Shown here piece by piece: positions 1-11,800 of a stretch of 64,000 nt of DNA. The notes under the pieces are model-generated. The model did no database searches. It was given only the letters and a program-made list of their open reading frames with translations, and was not told the DNA's origin. Origin of the DNA: RBG-13-68-16 sp041494245 (GTDB lineage: Bacteria; Acidobacteriota; Thermoanaerobaculia; Thermoanaerobaculales; Thermoanaerobaculaceae); NCBI GenBank assembly GCA_041494245.1, contig JBGQAK010000016.1, positions 1-64,000 of the forward strand, written 5' to 3'. Numbering within the stretch: position 1 is the first letter of the stretch; every line of letters begins with the position of its first letter. Position numbers and translations under genes: made by a program.

Positions 1-267
1 AGACGCTCGCGCGGCGCGCGAGCCCCACAAAAAACCAGCACGCGAAGTCTCACGTGGGGCGCGCACGCCGTGCGCGCAATCCGATGCTCGGCCAAGCTGC
101 AAGACGCTCGCGCGGCGCGCGAGCCCCACAAAAAACCAGCACGCGAAGTCTCACGTGGGGCGCGCACGCCGTGCGCGCAAACCGGCGCTCGATCGAGCTG
201 CAAGACGCTCAAGCGGCGCGCGAGCCCCACAAAAACCAGCAAGCGAAGTCTCACGTGGGGCGCGCAG
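1..267. repeat. 101-bp hairpin-rich tandem repeat, about 2.6 copies
   Basis: Copies begin at 1, 102 and 203; the last stops near 267, and the array may continue left of the window. Each full unit can fold into three hairpins: GCTCGCGC-ggc-GCGCGAGC (5-23), a long-range CCCCAC/GTGGGG pair, and GCGCGCA-cgccg-TGCGCGC (59-77). Copies 1 and 2 differ mainly in their last 25 bases. In copy 3 the first hairpin is damaged (GCTCAAGC) while the CCCCAC/GTGGGG pair is kept. No convincing reading frame runs through it. It lies about 100 bp upstream of the GlmS-like gene, so it could be a non-coding RNA array, a terminator cluster or a simple duplication; nothing here decides this. Confidence 0.85.
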
Positions 268-364
268 GACTTCACGACGGGTGGGGCACCGGCGGGGTTT
301 ACAATGCCGCGCCCGCGCCGGTGCGTCGGGCCGTTTTCGGATCGGTCTGGGTGTGGAGGTCGTC

Positions 365-2155
<1,791 letters not shown>

Positions 2156-2238
2156 GCCTGCGCGGCCTTGCCAGCGATGCACACGCGCGCTAGCCTGCCC
2201 ACAGCCATGCCAGGAGCGTGCATCCAAGGAGAAGGGTG

Positions 2239-3141
2239 ATGTCGGGAGACAAACCTCTCCTCAGCGTCGTGATCGCCACGGTCGGCAGGGCGGAGCAGCT
2301 TGCCGCGTCACTTACGGCCTACGAACATCTCGACGAAGCCACCCCTCCGTTCGAGGTCGTGGTCGTCCTCGACGGTCCCACGCGGGCCGCGCACACGGTG
2401 GCCTCGGCGCCCCGGCCGTTCCCGATGAAGCTCGTCGAGCAGCCACGCAGTGGGATCGGCCCTGCCAAGAACCTCGGCGCCGGCCATGCCGCCGCCGACT
2501 ACGTGGTCTTCCTCAACGACGACACCCGGCCGGCGCCAGGCTGTCTGCTCGCCCATCACCAAGCGCAACGGCGCCTGGGCCCGTGCATCGTGGTCGGGCA
2601 CGTCGACTGGGACCCGCAGCAGGAGATCACACCGTACATGCGCTGGCTCGCTCCGGCAGGCCACCAGTTCAATTTCAGACGGCTGAACCCCGAGCGCCAA
2701 ATACGGTGGGACGCATGCTGGGGAGCGCACCTGGGGCTGCCCCGCGCGTGGCTGCTCGACGAGCCGTTCGATTCCCAATTCCCGTTCCCTTCGCTGGAGG
2801 ACGGTGAGTGGGGGTATCGCCAGACCCGCCGTGACCGTCCGATGCGGTACGTGCCCGAAGCGATCTGCCTCCACGACCACCATTACCAAGGCCCGCCTGA
2901 CTATCGCCCGCGGGCCAGGATATCCGGAGCGGCAACCCGCTACACCGTGAGACGCCATCCGACTCTGCTGTGGCCCCTTGTTCTCCGGCCGGCCGCTGCT
3001 GCCCTGGCCTCATCGGTCATCACTCTCTTGCCCGGACAATGGCGGCGCGAGACGCTGTGGGACCTCGACTTCCGCTGGAACTACGTGTGGGGGATCCTGA
3101 CGCCCCAACGCAGGTACCGGCTCACCCCCGGGCACACATGA
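2239..3141 (+). CDS. Family 2 glycosyltransferase
   Basis: 300 residues. The start at 2239 (MSGDKPLLSVV) is preceded by AAGGAG at 2226-2231 with 7-nt spacing, which favours it over an ATG 21 bases upstream. The fold is GT-A: LLSVVIATVGR at residues 5-15, VVVLDGP in the nucleotide-binding part, FLNDDTRP near 90 as the DxD-like metal site, and an EDGEWGYR segment near 187 resembling the ED motif of family 2 enzymes. It probably transfers a sugar from a nucleotide donor to a lipid-linked oligosaccharide at the inner membrane face. Its stop codon overlaps the next gene's start (ATGA), so the two are translationally coupled. Donor and acceptor cannot be inferred. Confidence 0.85.
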   Translation: MSGDKPLLSVVIATVGRAEQLAASLTAYEHLDEATPPFEVVVVLDGPTRAAHTVASAPRPFPMKLVEQPRSGIGPAKNLGAGHAAADYVVFLNDDTRPAPGCLLAHHQAQRRLGPCIVVGHVDWDPQQEITPYMRWLAPAGHQFNFRRLNPERQIRWDACWGAHLGLPRAWLLDEPFDSQFPFPSLEDGEWGYRQTRRDRPMRYVPEAICLHDHHYQGPPDYRPRARISGAATRYTVRRHPTLLWPLVLRPAAAALASSVITLLPGQWRRETLWDLDFRWNYVWGILTPQRRYRLTPGHT

Positions 3142-4856
3142 GCTCGACCGGTGACACCAGGCGCGCAGGCGCCGTCGGTGGGGCTGCCGCGGCGGTCGTC
3201 CTGTCCCCGCTGCTGACCAGCACCCTCCCCTTCCAGCGCGCCCTGATGGTCGAGGCAGCGCTCGTGCTGGGCATCACGCTCGTGCTCCTCATCCTCGGTG
3301 TGCTCCGAAGAGGATGGCGCGGCCGCGTTGCCGCTTCGAGGCCGGTCATGCTGGGCGTGGCGCTCTACGCCGTGGCGGCGCTGCACGGCATGGTCGTCGC
3401 CGTCGTGCGCGGCAACGACCTCAAGCTGGCGGCGGGCCAGCTCCTCGCCATGGGCCTGCTGCCCCTGGCCGCGGTGGTCGCGCTCGGCGTCTCCACCACG
3501 TTGAGCTTGCGGGCGTTCGCAACCGGCGTGGTCGGCGCGGTCGCCGCCGGCACGCTCGTCCAGGGCGTCGTGGCCGGGCCGGCCATGGTCGCGCACTTCC
3601 CGGGCACCCGCCTCATGCTGCCCAACGCGACGTCCGTCGCCGGTGCCGCCGCGATGGCCCTGCTCTTTGCGCTTGCGCTCACCCGGTCGGGGCGGACGTT
3701 TGCACGGGCGCTGGCGTGGGCCGCCGCCGCGTTGACCGTGGCACTCATCTTCGTGTCCGGGACCCGTTCGCAGTGGCTGGTGCTGCCCCTCGGCCTGGCA
3801 TGCCTGTTCACCGTTGCGCTCGGTCCGCGGACGCTCTTCTCGCGCCGGCTTGCCCTGGCATGGGGCACGGCCCTGGTGGTGATTGCCGGCGCCGCCGCCG
3901 TGACGGCCTGGTGGTGGACGCGGCCGAGGCCCAACCTCGCCTCAGGCACGCTGGACACCACCACCGGCGCCCGAGACGCGACCGCCACGGTGAGGCTCCC
4001 GGGAGGCGCGGTCCGCGTGCGCGGCAGCCTCACCTGCCGGGGAAGCGGGATCGTCTACATGAGGCTGCGGGGAACCGGAGAGGCACCGACGGCCGGGCCG
4101 GACAGGGTGGTTTGGCTGGCCGTGGCCGGCGTTGCACCATCCGAGTTCTGGATCGTGCACCGGCCCCTGCCGGCCGAGACGACCCTGGCCGTACGCCTGG
4201 AGGACCCTTCGAACCTCGGCTGCCGGACCACCATGTTCGCGGTCGAGGCGATCGCGCCGGGGCCGCTCGCGGAAGTGGTCGGGGGGCTCACCGGAATGCT
4301 CCACCGCCCGCCCGACCCGGGCTCCGGCACGACTCCGGGTGTGGCCGCCGGTGATGCCAGCGTCGCCTTTCGCCTGCGCGAGACCCGCGCGGTCCTGACG
4401 GCGATCAAGCAGGTTTCGTGGCCATGGTGGCTCGTCGGCCAGGGCCTAGGCGCGACATACGGGTTTGAGACCCTCGGCTACGACAACCAGGGACGCATCG
4501 TGCGCTACGAGCGCCCGAACTACATCCACAACTTCTACCTCTTCCTGCTGTTCAAGCTCGGCGTGCTCGGCGCCCTCGCGGTGCTGGCGGCGCTCGCGAT
4601 GTGGGCGTGGACGGCCGCGAACGGCGCCCGCGCGCAACCAGCCGGTACCTCCGACCGCTGGTTCCTTGCCGCGGCGGCCGCCTCCTGGGTCACCTACCTC
4701 GCCTGGAGCGTGGCCGCCCCCGAGATCCTTGACTTCCGCCTTGCGCCCGTGTGGGGGCTGCTGGTGGCGACCACCGCGAGGACCGTGGGGCGGCCGGAGG
4801 CAAGCGGAGAGACCGAGCCTCTCTCCATGTTGCAGAGCCCAGGCCAGACGCGCTAG
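3138..4856 (+). CDS. O-antigen ligase/polymerase-like membrane protein with extracytoplasmic insert
   Basis: 572 residues. The ATG at 3138 overlaps the preceding stop (ATGA). About nine hydrophobic segments occupy residues 10-260, followed by a soluble, threonine- and arginine-rich stretch at about 263-400, then membrane helices to the C-terminus. The motif YIHNFYLFLLFKLG near residue 461 matches the HN-x-Y-L pattern after the large periplasmic loop of Wzy/WaaL-type proteins. Such proteins polymerise or ligate undecaprenyl-linked repeat units on the periplasmic face. The insert (with SLTCRGSGIVYMRLRG and a pair of cysteines) looks like a small beta-sandwich and is larger than the usual loop. 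Polymerase and ligase cannot be separated from sequence alone. Confidence 0.75.
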   Translation: MSSTGDTRRAGAVGGAAAAVVLSPLLTSTLPFQRALMVEAALVLGITLVLLILGVLRRGWRGRVAASRPVMLGVALYAVAALHGMVVAVVRGNDLKLAAGQLLAMGLLPLAAVVALGVSTTLSLRAFATGVVGAVAAGTLVQGVVAGPAMVAHFPGTRLMLPNATSVAGAAAMALLFALALTRSGRTFARALAWAAAALTVALIFVSGTRSQWLVLPLGLACLFTVALGPRTLFSRRLALAWGTALVVIAGAAAVTAWWWTRPRPNLASGTLDTTTGARDATATVRLPGGAVRVRGSLTCRGSGIVYMRLRGTGEAPTAGPDRVVWLAVAGVAPSEFWIVHRPLPAETTLAVRLEDPSNLGCRTTMFAVEAIAPGPLAEVVGGLTGMLHRPPDPGSGTTPGVAAGDASVAFRLRETRAVLTAIKQVSWPWWLVGQGLGATYGFETLGYDNQGRIVRYERPNYIHNFYLFLLFKLGVLGALAVLAALAMWAWTAANGARAQPAGTSDRWFLAAAAASWVTYLAWSVAAPEILDFRLAPVWGLLVATTARTVGRPEASGETEPLSMLQSPGQTR

Positions 4857-5051
4857 CGTACGATGATCGTGCAAGGCGCCGCGACGCACCTCGCGGTACG
4901 AGCTGCGCTCGCCGGAGTGGTGTGCAGGCGACGCCCGGAGGCGAACCATTGCGTGCAGGTCCGGCACAGCGGAAAGCTCCGGCATGGAACAAGCCGTCAG
5001 GGTGGCGGCCGCCGCTGTCTGCACGGATCTCGGAGCAGGTAAGGGCGACAA

Positions 5052-6359
5052 GTGAGTACTGAGCCGCGTGCCTACTCGCGCCTGGTTGCGGCCGCGCTCT
5101 TCCTCTTCCTTCTCTTGTCCGACTGGGCCCTTCTCGGTGGTCCGCTCCTCCTAGTCCGCCGCGCGCTGGTGGCGGCAGTCGCCCTGGTGGCCGTTCCCTA
5201 TGCCATCCGCCACCGCCGCGCGGTGGCCAGCACCCTGCTGGCCACGCCGCTGGTCTTCTTTACCGCCTTCCTGGCTGCCGGCCTGGCGCTCGCCCCGTTC
5301 GCCGTGGCGCCCCGGAGTGCCGCTCTCCACACCCTGGCATTCGCCGGGTTGACCCTCTTTGCGGTGGCGGTCGCGGGTACGGTATCGTTGGCTACGACGC
5401 TCACCGTGGTTCGAGTGACGCTCGCGCTCAAGCTCGTTGGCTCTCTGCTCCTCGGGCTCTTCAGCCGCCACGTCGCGGGTTCCGGGATCTTCGGTTCAGC
5501 GGGCGTGAGCCTTGACCAAAGGCACTACTTCGGAGGCCTCTTCGGCAACCCGAACCCGCTCTGCGACGCGGCCGCCGCGTACCTGCTGCTCGCGACCTGC
5601 CATCTCATCGAGCGTGGCCGGCAGTGGCCAACAGGGCGGCGGGGAGTCTTGGAGATCGCCTGGTACGCCGTCACCATTCCGGTGTCGGCGTATCTCATGT
5701 GGCAGAGCCTGTCGCGCAGCGCCTGGATCGGCCTGGCGGTCGTCGCTCTTCTGCTCGGCTTGCTCGCTCAGTGGCGTACGTCTCGGACTGGTCCTTCACG
5801 GCGTCGCCGTGCGCTGTTGCTCGGCACCGGCGCGATCGCTGCCGTGGTCGCCACCCTGCTGCTGCTCGTCTGGCTCAACACCAGCCGGGGATTAGTCAAA
5901 CCCGCTGGCTCGCCAGCCGACAACACGTGGGGGCACATCACCTCAGGCGCTATCTTTGACACTTCCCTGCGGCCCCTGTTTTGGAAGTTTGCGATAGCAA
6001 AGATCCGAGAAAAACCGTGGACCGGCTACGGCACGTCTTTGACACCATCGCTCTACGCTGAATTACTCCGTGAGCCAGAGCATTCCCACAACTTGGAGCT
6101 CGAAGCTGCACTCTACGCCGGGATTCCGGCTGCCCTCCTGATCGTCTTGTTCGCCGCGAACACCTTGATGGCGGCGGCGCGTGCTTTCCTGGCTCGACGC
6201 CCCCTTGCCCTGTCGGTCGCGGCTGTGCTGTTCTTCTTCTTCCTCCTCGCCCAGGTCGAGCCGTTGATCTTCGGCTCGCCGTACCCCAGCCTGCCTATCG
6301 TGCTGATCCTGGCGGTCCAACTCGGCCTGGCCCCGGAACCTGACGCGCAGGCACATTAG
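5052..6359 (+). CDS. O-antigen ligase/polymerase family membrane protein
   Basis: 435 residues. The GTG start at 5052 has an AAGGG about 8 nt upstream. The protein is strongly hydrophobic with about 11 predicted membrane spans. A conserved EHSHNLELEAALYAGIPAA segment near residue 343 corresponds to the HN motif following the periplasmic loop in the Wzy/WaaL superfamily. It is the second such protein in tandem and is separated from the first by 195 non-coding bases. It probably acts on undecaprenyl-diphosphate-linked glycans in the periplasm. This gene ends the plus-strand group and faces the minus-strand genes across a hairpin at 6443-6466. Confidence 0.75.
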   Translation: MSTEPRAYSRLVAAALFLFLLLSDWALLGGPLLLVRRALVAAVALVAVPYAIRHRRAVASTLLATPLVFFTAFLAAGLALAPFAVAPRSAALHTLAFAGLTLFAVAVAGTVSLATTLTVVRVTLALKLVGSLLLGLFSRHVAGSGIFGSAGVSLDQRHYFGGLFGNPNPLCDAAAAYLLLATCHLIERGRQWPTGRRGVLEIAWYAVTIPVSAYLMWQSLSRSAWIGLAVVALLLGLLAQWRTSRTGPSRRRRALLLGTGAIAAVVATLLLLVWLNTSRGLVKPAGSPADNTWGHITSGAIFDTSLRPLFWKFAIAKIREKPWTGYGTSLTPSLYAELLREPEHSHNLELEAALYAGIPAALLIVLFAANTLMAAARAFLARRPLALSVAAVLFFFFLLAQVEPLIFGSPYPSLPIVLILAVQLGLAPEPDAQAH

Positions 6360-6361
6360 AA

Positions 6362-6470
6362 AGGGTCGGCGCGATGGTCTCGTCTCCGCTTCCCCGAATG
6401 GGAGCCGAGCCTGGGTACCGTGGTACGGGACAAAGAACACGTTGGGGCGCACCGAAATGCGCCCCATTCC
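6362..6470 (-). repeat. Terminator-containing intergenic module, copy A
   Basis: This stretch is related to 15067-15156. Both contain TCGGCGCGA, four variable bases, CTCGTCTCCGCT, five variable bases and GAATGG, then a spacer and a GGCGCAC...TGCGCCCC hairpin. In both copies the module lies 3' of minus-strand genes, here downstream of the S74 remnant, with the hairpin nearest the gene. It is probably a duplicated 3' flank carried with the neighbouring genes. Confidence 0.6.
6443..6466. terminator. Hairpin, probable bidirectional terminator between converging genes
   Basis: TGGGGCGCA at 6443-6451 pairs with TGCGCCCCA at 6458-6466 around a 6-nt loop. It lies between the plus-strand gene ending at 6359 and the minus-strand remnant ending at 6517. 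On the minus strand a T-rich tail (GTGTTCTTTG) follows, supporting termination in that direction; the plus-strand side lacks a T run. Confidence 0.55.
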
Positions 6471-6516
6471 AACAAAAACAGATCCTCGCTGACTAACGGG
6501 AAAGTGTCGGAGGCTC

Positions 6517-6733
6517 TCACCGCCGCTTTTCGAGCTCCACGACCTTGGCCGTGAGATCCCCGATCGCTCGCTGCTTGTGCTCCACCGGGCACCGCTGCCG
6601 CTAGGGCGCGTTCTTCTGCTCCTGCACAACATTGGGAGACTGCACACCCAGGCCCGCGTACCCTCAAACCCCAGAACGCCCATATCCAGATTGCCCACAC
6701 CACAAGAGCGTGCTGTGTCTGTCTCGTCGATCC
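6517..6733 (-). pseudogene. Internally deleted remnant of an S74-domain surface protein gene
   Basis: The two ends of an S74-type gene are joined with the middle missing. On the minus strand, 6733-6650 resembles the start of the gene at 60925-61797: GGATCGA followed by GAGACAGACAC and a hydrophobic signal-like stretch (RQTQHALVVWAIWIWAF), but the ATG has become ACG. Directly after comes VVQEQKNAP and a stop, then in another frame EHKQRAIGDLTAKVVELEKRR with a stop at 6517-6519. That last part matches the C-terminal coiled coil of the S74 protein at 58760 (ELSAKVAALEQKR). The whole S74 catalytic region is absent and the frame is broken, so it is not functional. Confidence 0.65.
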
Positions 6734-6752
6734 TTCGCGGGTCCTTGGTGGC

Positions 6753-8705
6753 CTACGGCCCCGCAAGCGACAAGTCGAGACCCGCCGTGAACGTGGCCCC
6801 AGGCCCCACCGAGAAGCCGTTCGTCAGCACCACGTGAAGCGCCGCACGACACGTCACGTCCCCGGACGCCGCCACCCGAAACGCCGGACCCACGGTCAAC
6901 GTCCCACAGGACGTATATGTCGCCGTCGTCGTGATCGTCTGATTCGACAGGGTCAGCGGCAGACACCCGATGGTGAACGTTGCCGCCACGCTGCGCGCCT
7001 GGGTCATGGTGACCTGGCAAGTGCCTGCTCCGGAACACCCGCCGCCGCTCCAGCCGAGAAACGCCGACGAACCCGACGGGCTTGCCGTCAGCGTGACCAC
7101 GGTGCCTGCGGCGAAAGGTGCTGCGCACACCGCGCCGCAGTCAATCCCTACCGGGGAGCTGGCCACCGACCCTGTGCCCGTGCCACTCGTGGCGACCGTC
7201 AGCACGTACGAGGTTGGCTCGTACGCCAGCAGGTGCGCGTTCTCGTCGGTGACATAGAGGCGGCCGTTAATCACGATCGGGCTCTCCCAGTGGATCGCCC
7301 CCAGCGATGTATCCTGCCAGAGCGTGATGCCGGTGGTGGGATCGAGCGCTCGGATGGCGCCCGATGAGGCGATGTAGAGAACCCCGTTGGCGACGATCGG
7401 CGACGTCCCGCCAGGGGTCGTGGTCCAGGCGTTGGGTGCGGAGGCGAGAAGGTGCGGCACGCCGCTCTCGTTCAGCCCGAGCTTCAGCCCGGAGATCCCG
7501 GAGCCGTTGGCGATGAACACCCACGTGGCCCCGTCCGCCGGGTTGACCCACACCGCCGGCGCGGTGAGCACCACGCCGCCCTGTGGCAAGGCGATCTTCT
7601 GCAGCTCCCCTCCGACGTGGCCCGGCCCGCCCTGCCCGGAGAGGTCGGCGAGGTTGAGTAGGCGGATCTGAGCGTCCTTGCCGCTCTGCAGGCCGAGGTG
7701 GGCGACGGTGCTGCCCGCAGGCACCGGCAGGATCGCCGGGGCGGTGCTCCCCAGATCGGCGTCGGCGTTCTGAAGCGCCTGGTACTCGGTCGGGGTGTAG
7801 GAGTCCACCGGCCACCCACTCCCGTTTCCGGTGCCGTCGGGGTGGAGCGCGAAGACGCTGTCCCCCCAGTCGTTGCCACCGGTGTTCGCGTCGAACGTGC
7901 CGTTGCCGGTGGCCATGAAGATGAGGTCGAGCGCGGAATCGTAGACGACCCCGGCGCGCGCCCAGATTGCGGTCTGCACCGCCGGACAGTCCGGCTGCGG
8001 CGAGCCGCACCCCCCCGAGCCGTTCTCGTAGAAGTGGCACGTCTGGTCAGAACAGTTGGCGTTGAACACGTTCTGCGCGCCGGTGGCCAAATTGATCACC
8101 GTCACGTGTCCCTGGTAGTCGCCGGCGTCTCCGGGATAGCCGCCGTTGGCGACGACCAGGTAGTTCGCGCTCCCCGTGGGAACGATCGCCAACGCCGGCG
8201 ACTCCTTCTCAACGGTGGGTTTGCGGGTGGCCAGCTCCGGCCACCCTCCCGTCGTGACCTCGGTGCCGTCCCCCACATGGTACTTGTGCACCCGGCCCTC
8301 GAGGCCGTACGAGTAGACGAACTGGCGGTTGGGGTCGATCGCGGGCGAGGACGTCGTGTAGTTCGGCCCGGTGGCTGGTTGCCTCGACCACACGGTCGTG
8401 CCGGTGGCGGCGTCGATGGCCAACAGGATGCCGCTCTTGGTGGTCAGAAACAGCAGGTCCCTCACACCGCCCGGCGTTACGACGCCCTCCAAGAACGCCG
8501 GGGCGCCATCGACGATGGCGGGGAGCACAACCGGTGGGTACACGAGGTGGAGAGAGGCGACGTTAAAGGGTGTGATCGCCCACTCCTGGGAGTTGAGCCC
8601 GCTGTGCCGCGCATCGAAGTTGAATTGCGGCCAGTCCGACGCCAAAGCCGGGAGGACGACGAGCGGCGCCAATAGGACGGCGAGAATGCAGGTTCGAGGG
8701 CTCAC
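6753..8705 (-). CDS. Secreted PQQ-like beta-propeller protein with InlB-type repeat and C-terminal surface domain
   Basis: 650 residues from a GTG at 8705. That start puts a clean signal peptide at the N-terminus (hydrophobic core LAVLLAPLVVLPALA, then SDW); an upstream ATG at 8840 would bury it 45 residues inside. The body (about 30-490) has repeated propeller blades such as IDAATGTTVWSRQP and LDPTTGITLWQDT, as in PQQ-binding-like eight-bladed propellers. No catalytic residues of a quinoprotein dehydrogenase were recognised. Next comes a divergent InlB B-repeat (about 500-575: SGTGTGSV, FLGWSGGGCSG) and a C-terminal domain of about 70 residues (NQTITTTATYTSC through FSVGPGATFTAGLD). The last two domains recur in the neighbouring protease. 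It is likely exported and surface-associated, with a binding or scaffold role. Confidence 0.75.
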   Translation of the reverse strand: MSPRTCILAVLLAPLVVLPALASDWPQFNFDARHSGLNSQEWAITPFNVASLHLVYPPVVLPAIVDGAPAFLEGVVTPGGVRDLLFLTTKSGILLAIDAATGTTVWSRQPATGPNYTTSSPAIDPNRQFVYSYGLEGRVHKYHVGDGTEVTTGGWPELATRKPTVEKESPALAIVPTGSANYLVVANGGYPGDAGDYQGHVTVINLATGAQNVFNANCSDQTCHFYENGSGGCGSPQPDCPAVQTAIWARAGVVYDSALDLIFMATGNGTFDANTGGNDWGDSVFALHPDGTGNGSGWPVDSYTPTEYQALQNADADLGSTAPAILPVPAGSTVAHLGLQSGKDAQIRLLNLADLSGQGGPGHVGGELQKIALPQGGVVLTAPAVWVNPADGATWVFIANGSGISGLKLGLNESGVPHLLASAPNAWTTTPGGTSPIVANGVLYIASSGAIRALDPTTGITLWQDTSLGAIHWESPIVINGRLYVTDENAHLLAYEPTSYVLTVATSGTGTGSVASSPVGIDCGAVCAAPFAAGTVVTLTASPSGSSAFLGWSGGGCSGAGTCQVTMTQARSVAATFTIGCLPLTLSNQTITTTATYTSCGTLTVGPAFRVAASGDVTCRAALHVVLTNGFSVGPGATFTAGLDLSLAGP

Positions 8706-8889
8706 GAAAGCCTGCAACCGCAGGTGAGGGCACGCGATTCCCGGCACGCCACCGACCGCACCCGATTCGAGCGGTCGTGTGAGCCCGAGCACACGTGGTG
8801 TTACGACCGGCGGAATCTGCGTGTCTGGCCGCTGACGCAAACGCCGGTCCTCGGTGACCGCCTCGCCGGTCGCTCGAGTGTTTCGCGCG

Positions 8890-11800
8890 CTACGGCGCCA
8901 ACGACGGGTCCAGACCCGCCGTGAACGACGCCCCTGAACCCACCGAGAACCCGTTCGTCAGAATGACCCGGGTGGCCGCACGAGCGGTTACGTCCCCAGG
9001 CGCCGCCACTCGAAACGCTGGACCCAGGGTCAGGGTGCTGCACGACGTGTAGGTCTGCATGGTGGTGACGGTCTGGTTCGAGATAACGACGGCGCACGAG
9101 GTAAAGGTCGCAATCACGCTCCTCGCCTGCGTCATCGTGACCTGGCACGGGCCCGTCCCCGAGCAGCCCTCACCCGACCAGCCAGCAAAGGTCGAGCCCG
9201 CATCCGCCACCGCGGTGAGCGTCACGAGCGTGGGGTAGGCGAAATCGTATCCGCAGGTGGCGCCGCAAGCGATCCCGGACGGGTTGCTCGTGACGGTGCC
9301 GGTCCCCGTTCCCGACTTCGTCACGGTGAGAGTGTAGGTGTTCAGGGTGAAGGTCGCGGTAACGCTCCGCACCTGATCCATGGTGACCTGGCAGGTACCG
9401 GTCCCCGAGCATCCCTCGCCCGACCACCCGGCGAACGTCGAACCCGGACCCGCCGCCGCCGAAAGAGTGACCGGGGTGCTGGTGGTGAAGCCCGCGCTGC
9501 AGGTGCTCCCGCAGTCGATCCCCGCAGGATTCGAACTCACCGTCCCGGTCCCTGTCCCCGCCTTGGTCACGGTCAGCGTGAAGCCGCCCGTGCAGGTACC
9601 CGGCACCTGCGCAGTGACACTCACGTCGTCAACGAACCAACCCAGGTCCGTGTTGGTCCCGTTGGTGAACCCGCCGAAGGCAATCCAGAGCGTCCGTCCC
9701 GCCGCACCGGTCGTGCCGCCGAAGACAAAGTTGCACGCGGCATCGAGGTCCATCACGGTGTTGGTGAAGTTGGAATCCGTTCCGGTCCAGGCGTCGCGGG
9801 TGGTCGAGGTCTGGCCTGCCGGGTAGTACACGGTGCCGGTGTACCCGCCCGCGACCCACACGCCCGGGGTCGACGCCGGAATGTAGTAGAAAGTCTGGTT
9901 GTCCGTGGAGATCCGCATGAATGCGCCGTCGTAGCCGCTTTCGAATGCGCGCCGATGCCAGAACGACAGGCGAACGGTCGTGGCATCCGCGGGGATCGTG
10001 ATCCCGGACGTTCCGCCCGGCGCGACGAACGCGTTGTCGCCGTTGCCGTAGTTCGCGGCGCACGTGCTGCCGCCGAACCGGAAGATGTTGCTCCCGCTGT
10101 GTGCGGGGGCGCACGCCTGGATGCCCCTCCAGTCGACAACGCTGCATCCTGTCCCGAAACAATTGGCCTCCCACCCGTTGAGCCCGCTGCCCGACTCGAA
10201 CGTGTCGCTGAACAGCGTCGTCGTCACGACGGTGCCGGCCGGCGTGCCGCTTTTCTGGACGGTGTTGCCGTCCTCCGACCCGTTTCCGGTGTCGGTGGCC
10301 CGCACGACGTAGTAGTAGACCGTCCCGTACACAATGGCCCCAGCGTCGCTGTAGGAGGTTACCGTGAGTCCCACGGCGATCCGGTTCGCAAGCGACGGCG
10401 TGAACCCAGAGGACGTGGAGCGGTACACCGCGTAGGTCACCGAACCGGCCCCGCCGCACTGCCGGGTGGCGGTGCCCCAGGACAGGTCGAGGGTACAGGT
10501 GGCGTTCGGTGAAGCCGTCACCGAAACGAGCCCCGCAAACGACGGCGGCAAGGCGCACGTGCCCGTGGCGGTGGCCGACGCCTCGGGCGAATTCGCGGAC
10601 TCGCACGCATTGAGCCCGCTGCCGTACGCGCGGACCACGTAGTAGTACGTCACGCTGCCGCTCACGCTGGTGTCCGACCAGGCGGTGGTCGGCGCGGTCA
10701 CCGTCGCGACCTGCGCGTACCCGCCGCCCGAGGTGGTAGAGCGGTAGACGTGGTATTCCGCGGCACCCCCCACCGCGGCCCAGCTCACGTCAATACGGTT
10801 GTCACCGTTGGGCGTCGCCGACGCGGAGGCGGGCGCGGCCATCGTGCAGCTCACCCCGGAGATCACCAGTGCGAATGGTTGCGCCGTGGTCCCCGGCTGG
10901 CCGTTGCCGGGCACGTTGTACCCCCGGACGGTAATCGTCCACATCCCACTGGTGGGGGAGGTCACATACACCTGCTCCACGTTGTTCGTTGAGTCCCGGC
11001 TGCCGCCGGTCCAGTCCTTGCGGTTCGGGTAGTAACGGGTCGCGCTCGGGCTGGTCACCTCGAGGTCCAGGTCGTTGACGAGCTTGGCGCCCGCCCCGGT
11101 GGCCGCATAGGGGTCGCTCCACGCCAGCGTCGCGATCAGCGGGTTCACGTTCGTGCTGACCAGGAACGTGTAGGTCGCGGTGCCCCCGGTGGAGAGGCCC
11201 ACCGCGTTGTCGTGGACCTCCATCGTGCGACCGGGGTCGGCGCCGTACCCGAGGTTCGGGAAGAGGGCGTGGTAGAGGTCCACCCGTCCGAAACCCTCGA
11301 CGTCGTTGGGCAGGTCGTGAGGGCTGTCCCAGCCGGGTGGGATCTCCCGCCCGGCGCCCGTCCCGTACTGCCCCGGGCTCATGTCCCACGCGCCGTTGAC
11401 CAGCGTGGCCTTGACCAGCGCCGCGGAGGGGTCAAACCCGTCGGGGGCGCTCGCCGAAGCGTTGGTGACCGAGCTGTTGTTCGGGTGCCACCCGTCCGTG
11501 TAGTACTGGCGCACGAGCACCGCGGACCCGGCGGTCAGCGGGTTAGCCATCGAGGTGCCGCCGTTCGCCACGTAGTACGGGCGAAGGTCCGTCGGGGACG
11601 ACGGCACGTTGCACGTGCCCCACTCCTGGTACGCCTGGTTGACGTCGGTCCGTGTCGAGATGATCGCGATGCCGGGCGCGACGAGGTCGGGCTTGATGCG
11701 CCCGTCATCGCACGGGCCGCGTGAGGAGAATGCGCCCATCCCGTCGGCGTTGTCGGCCATCAGGTCGCTGGCCACCGGACCCAGGCTGTAGTCGCAGCCG

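Noticed and set aside
1..267. CRISPR array
   Set aside because: The 101-bp units are repeated throughout with no unique spacers, and there are no cas genes.
1..364. glmS ribozyme or riboswitch upstream of the GlmS-like gene
   Set aside because: The region is a GC-rich tandem repeat with simple hairpins and shows no glmS ribozyme core. Such ribozymes are also mainly known from Gram-positive bacteria.
6753..8705. PQQ-dependent alcohol dehydrogenase
   Set aside because: Only the propeller repeat pattern is present. The catalytic aspartate region, the disulfide and the metal site of quinoprotein dehydrogenases were not recognised, and the C-terminus is a surface domain.
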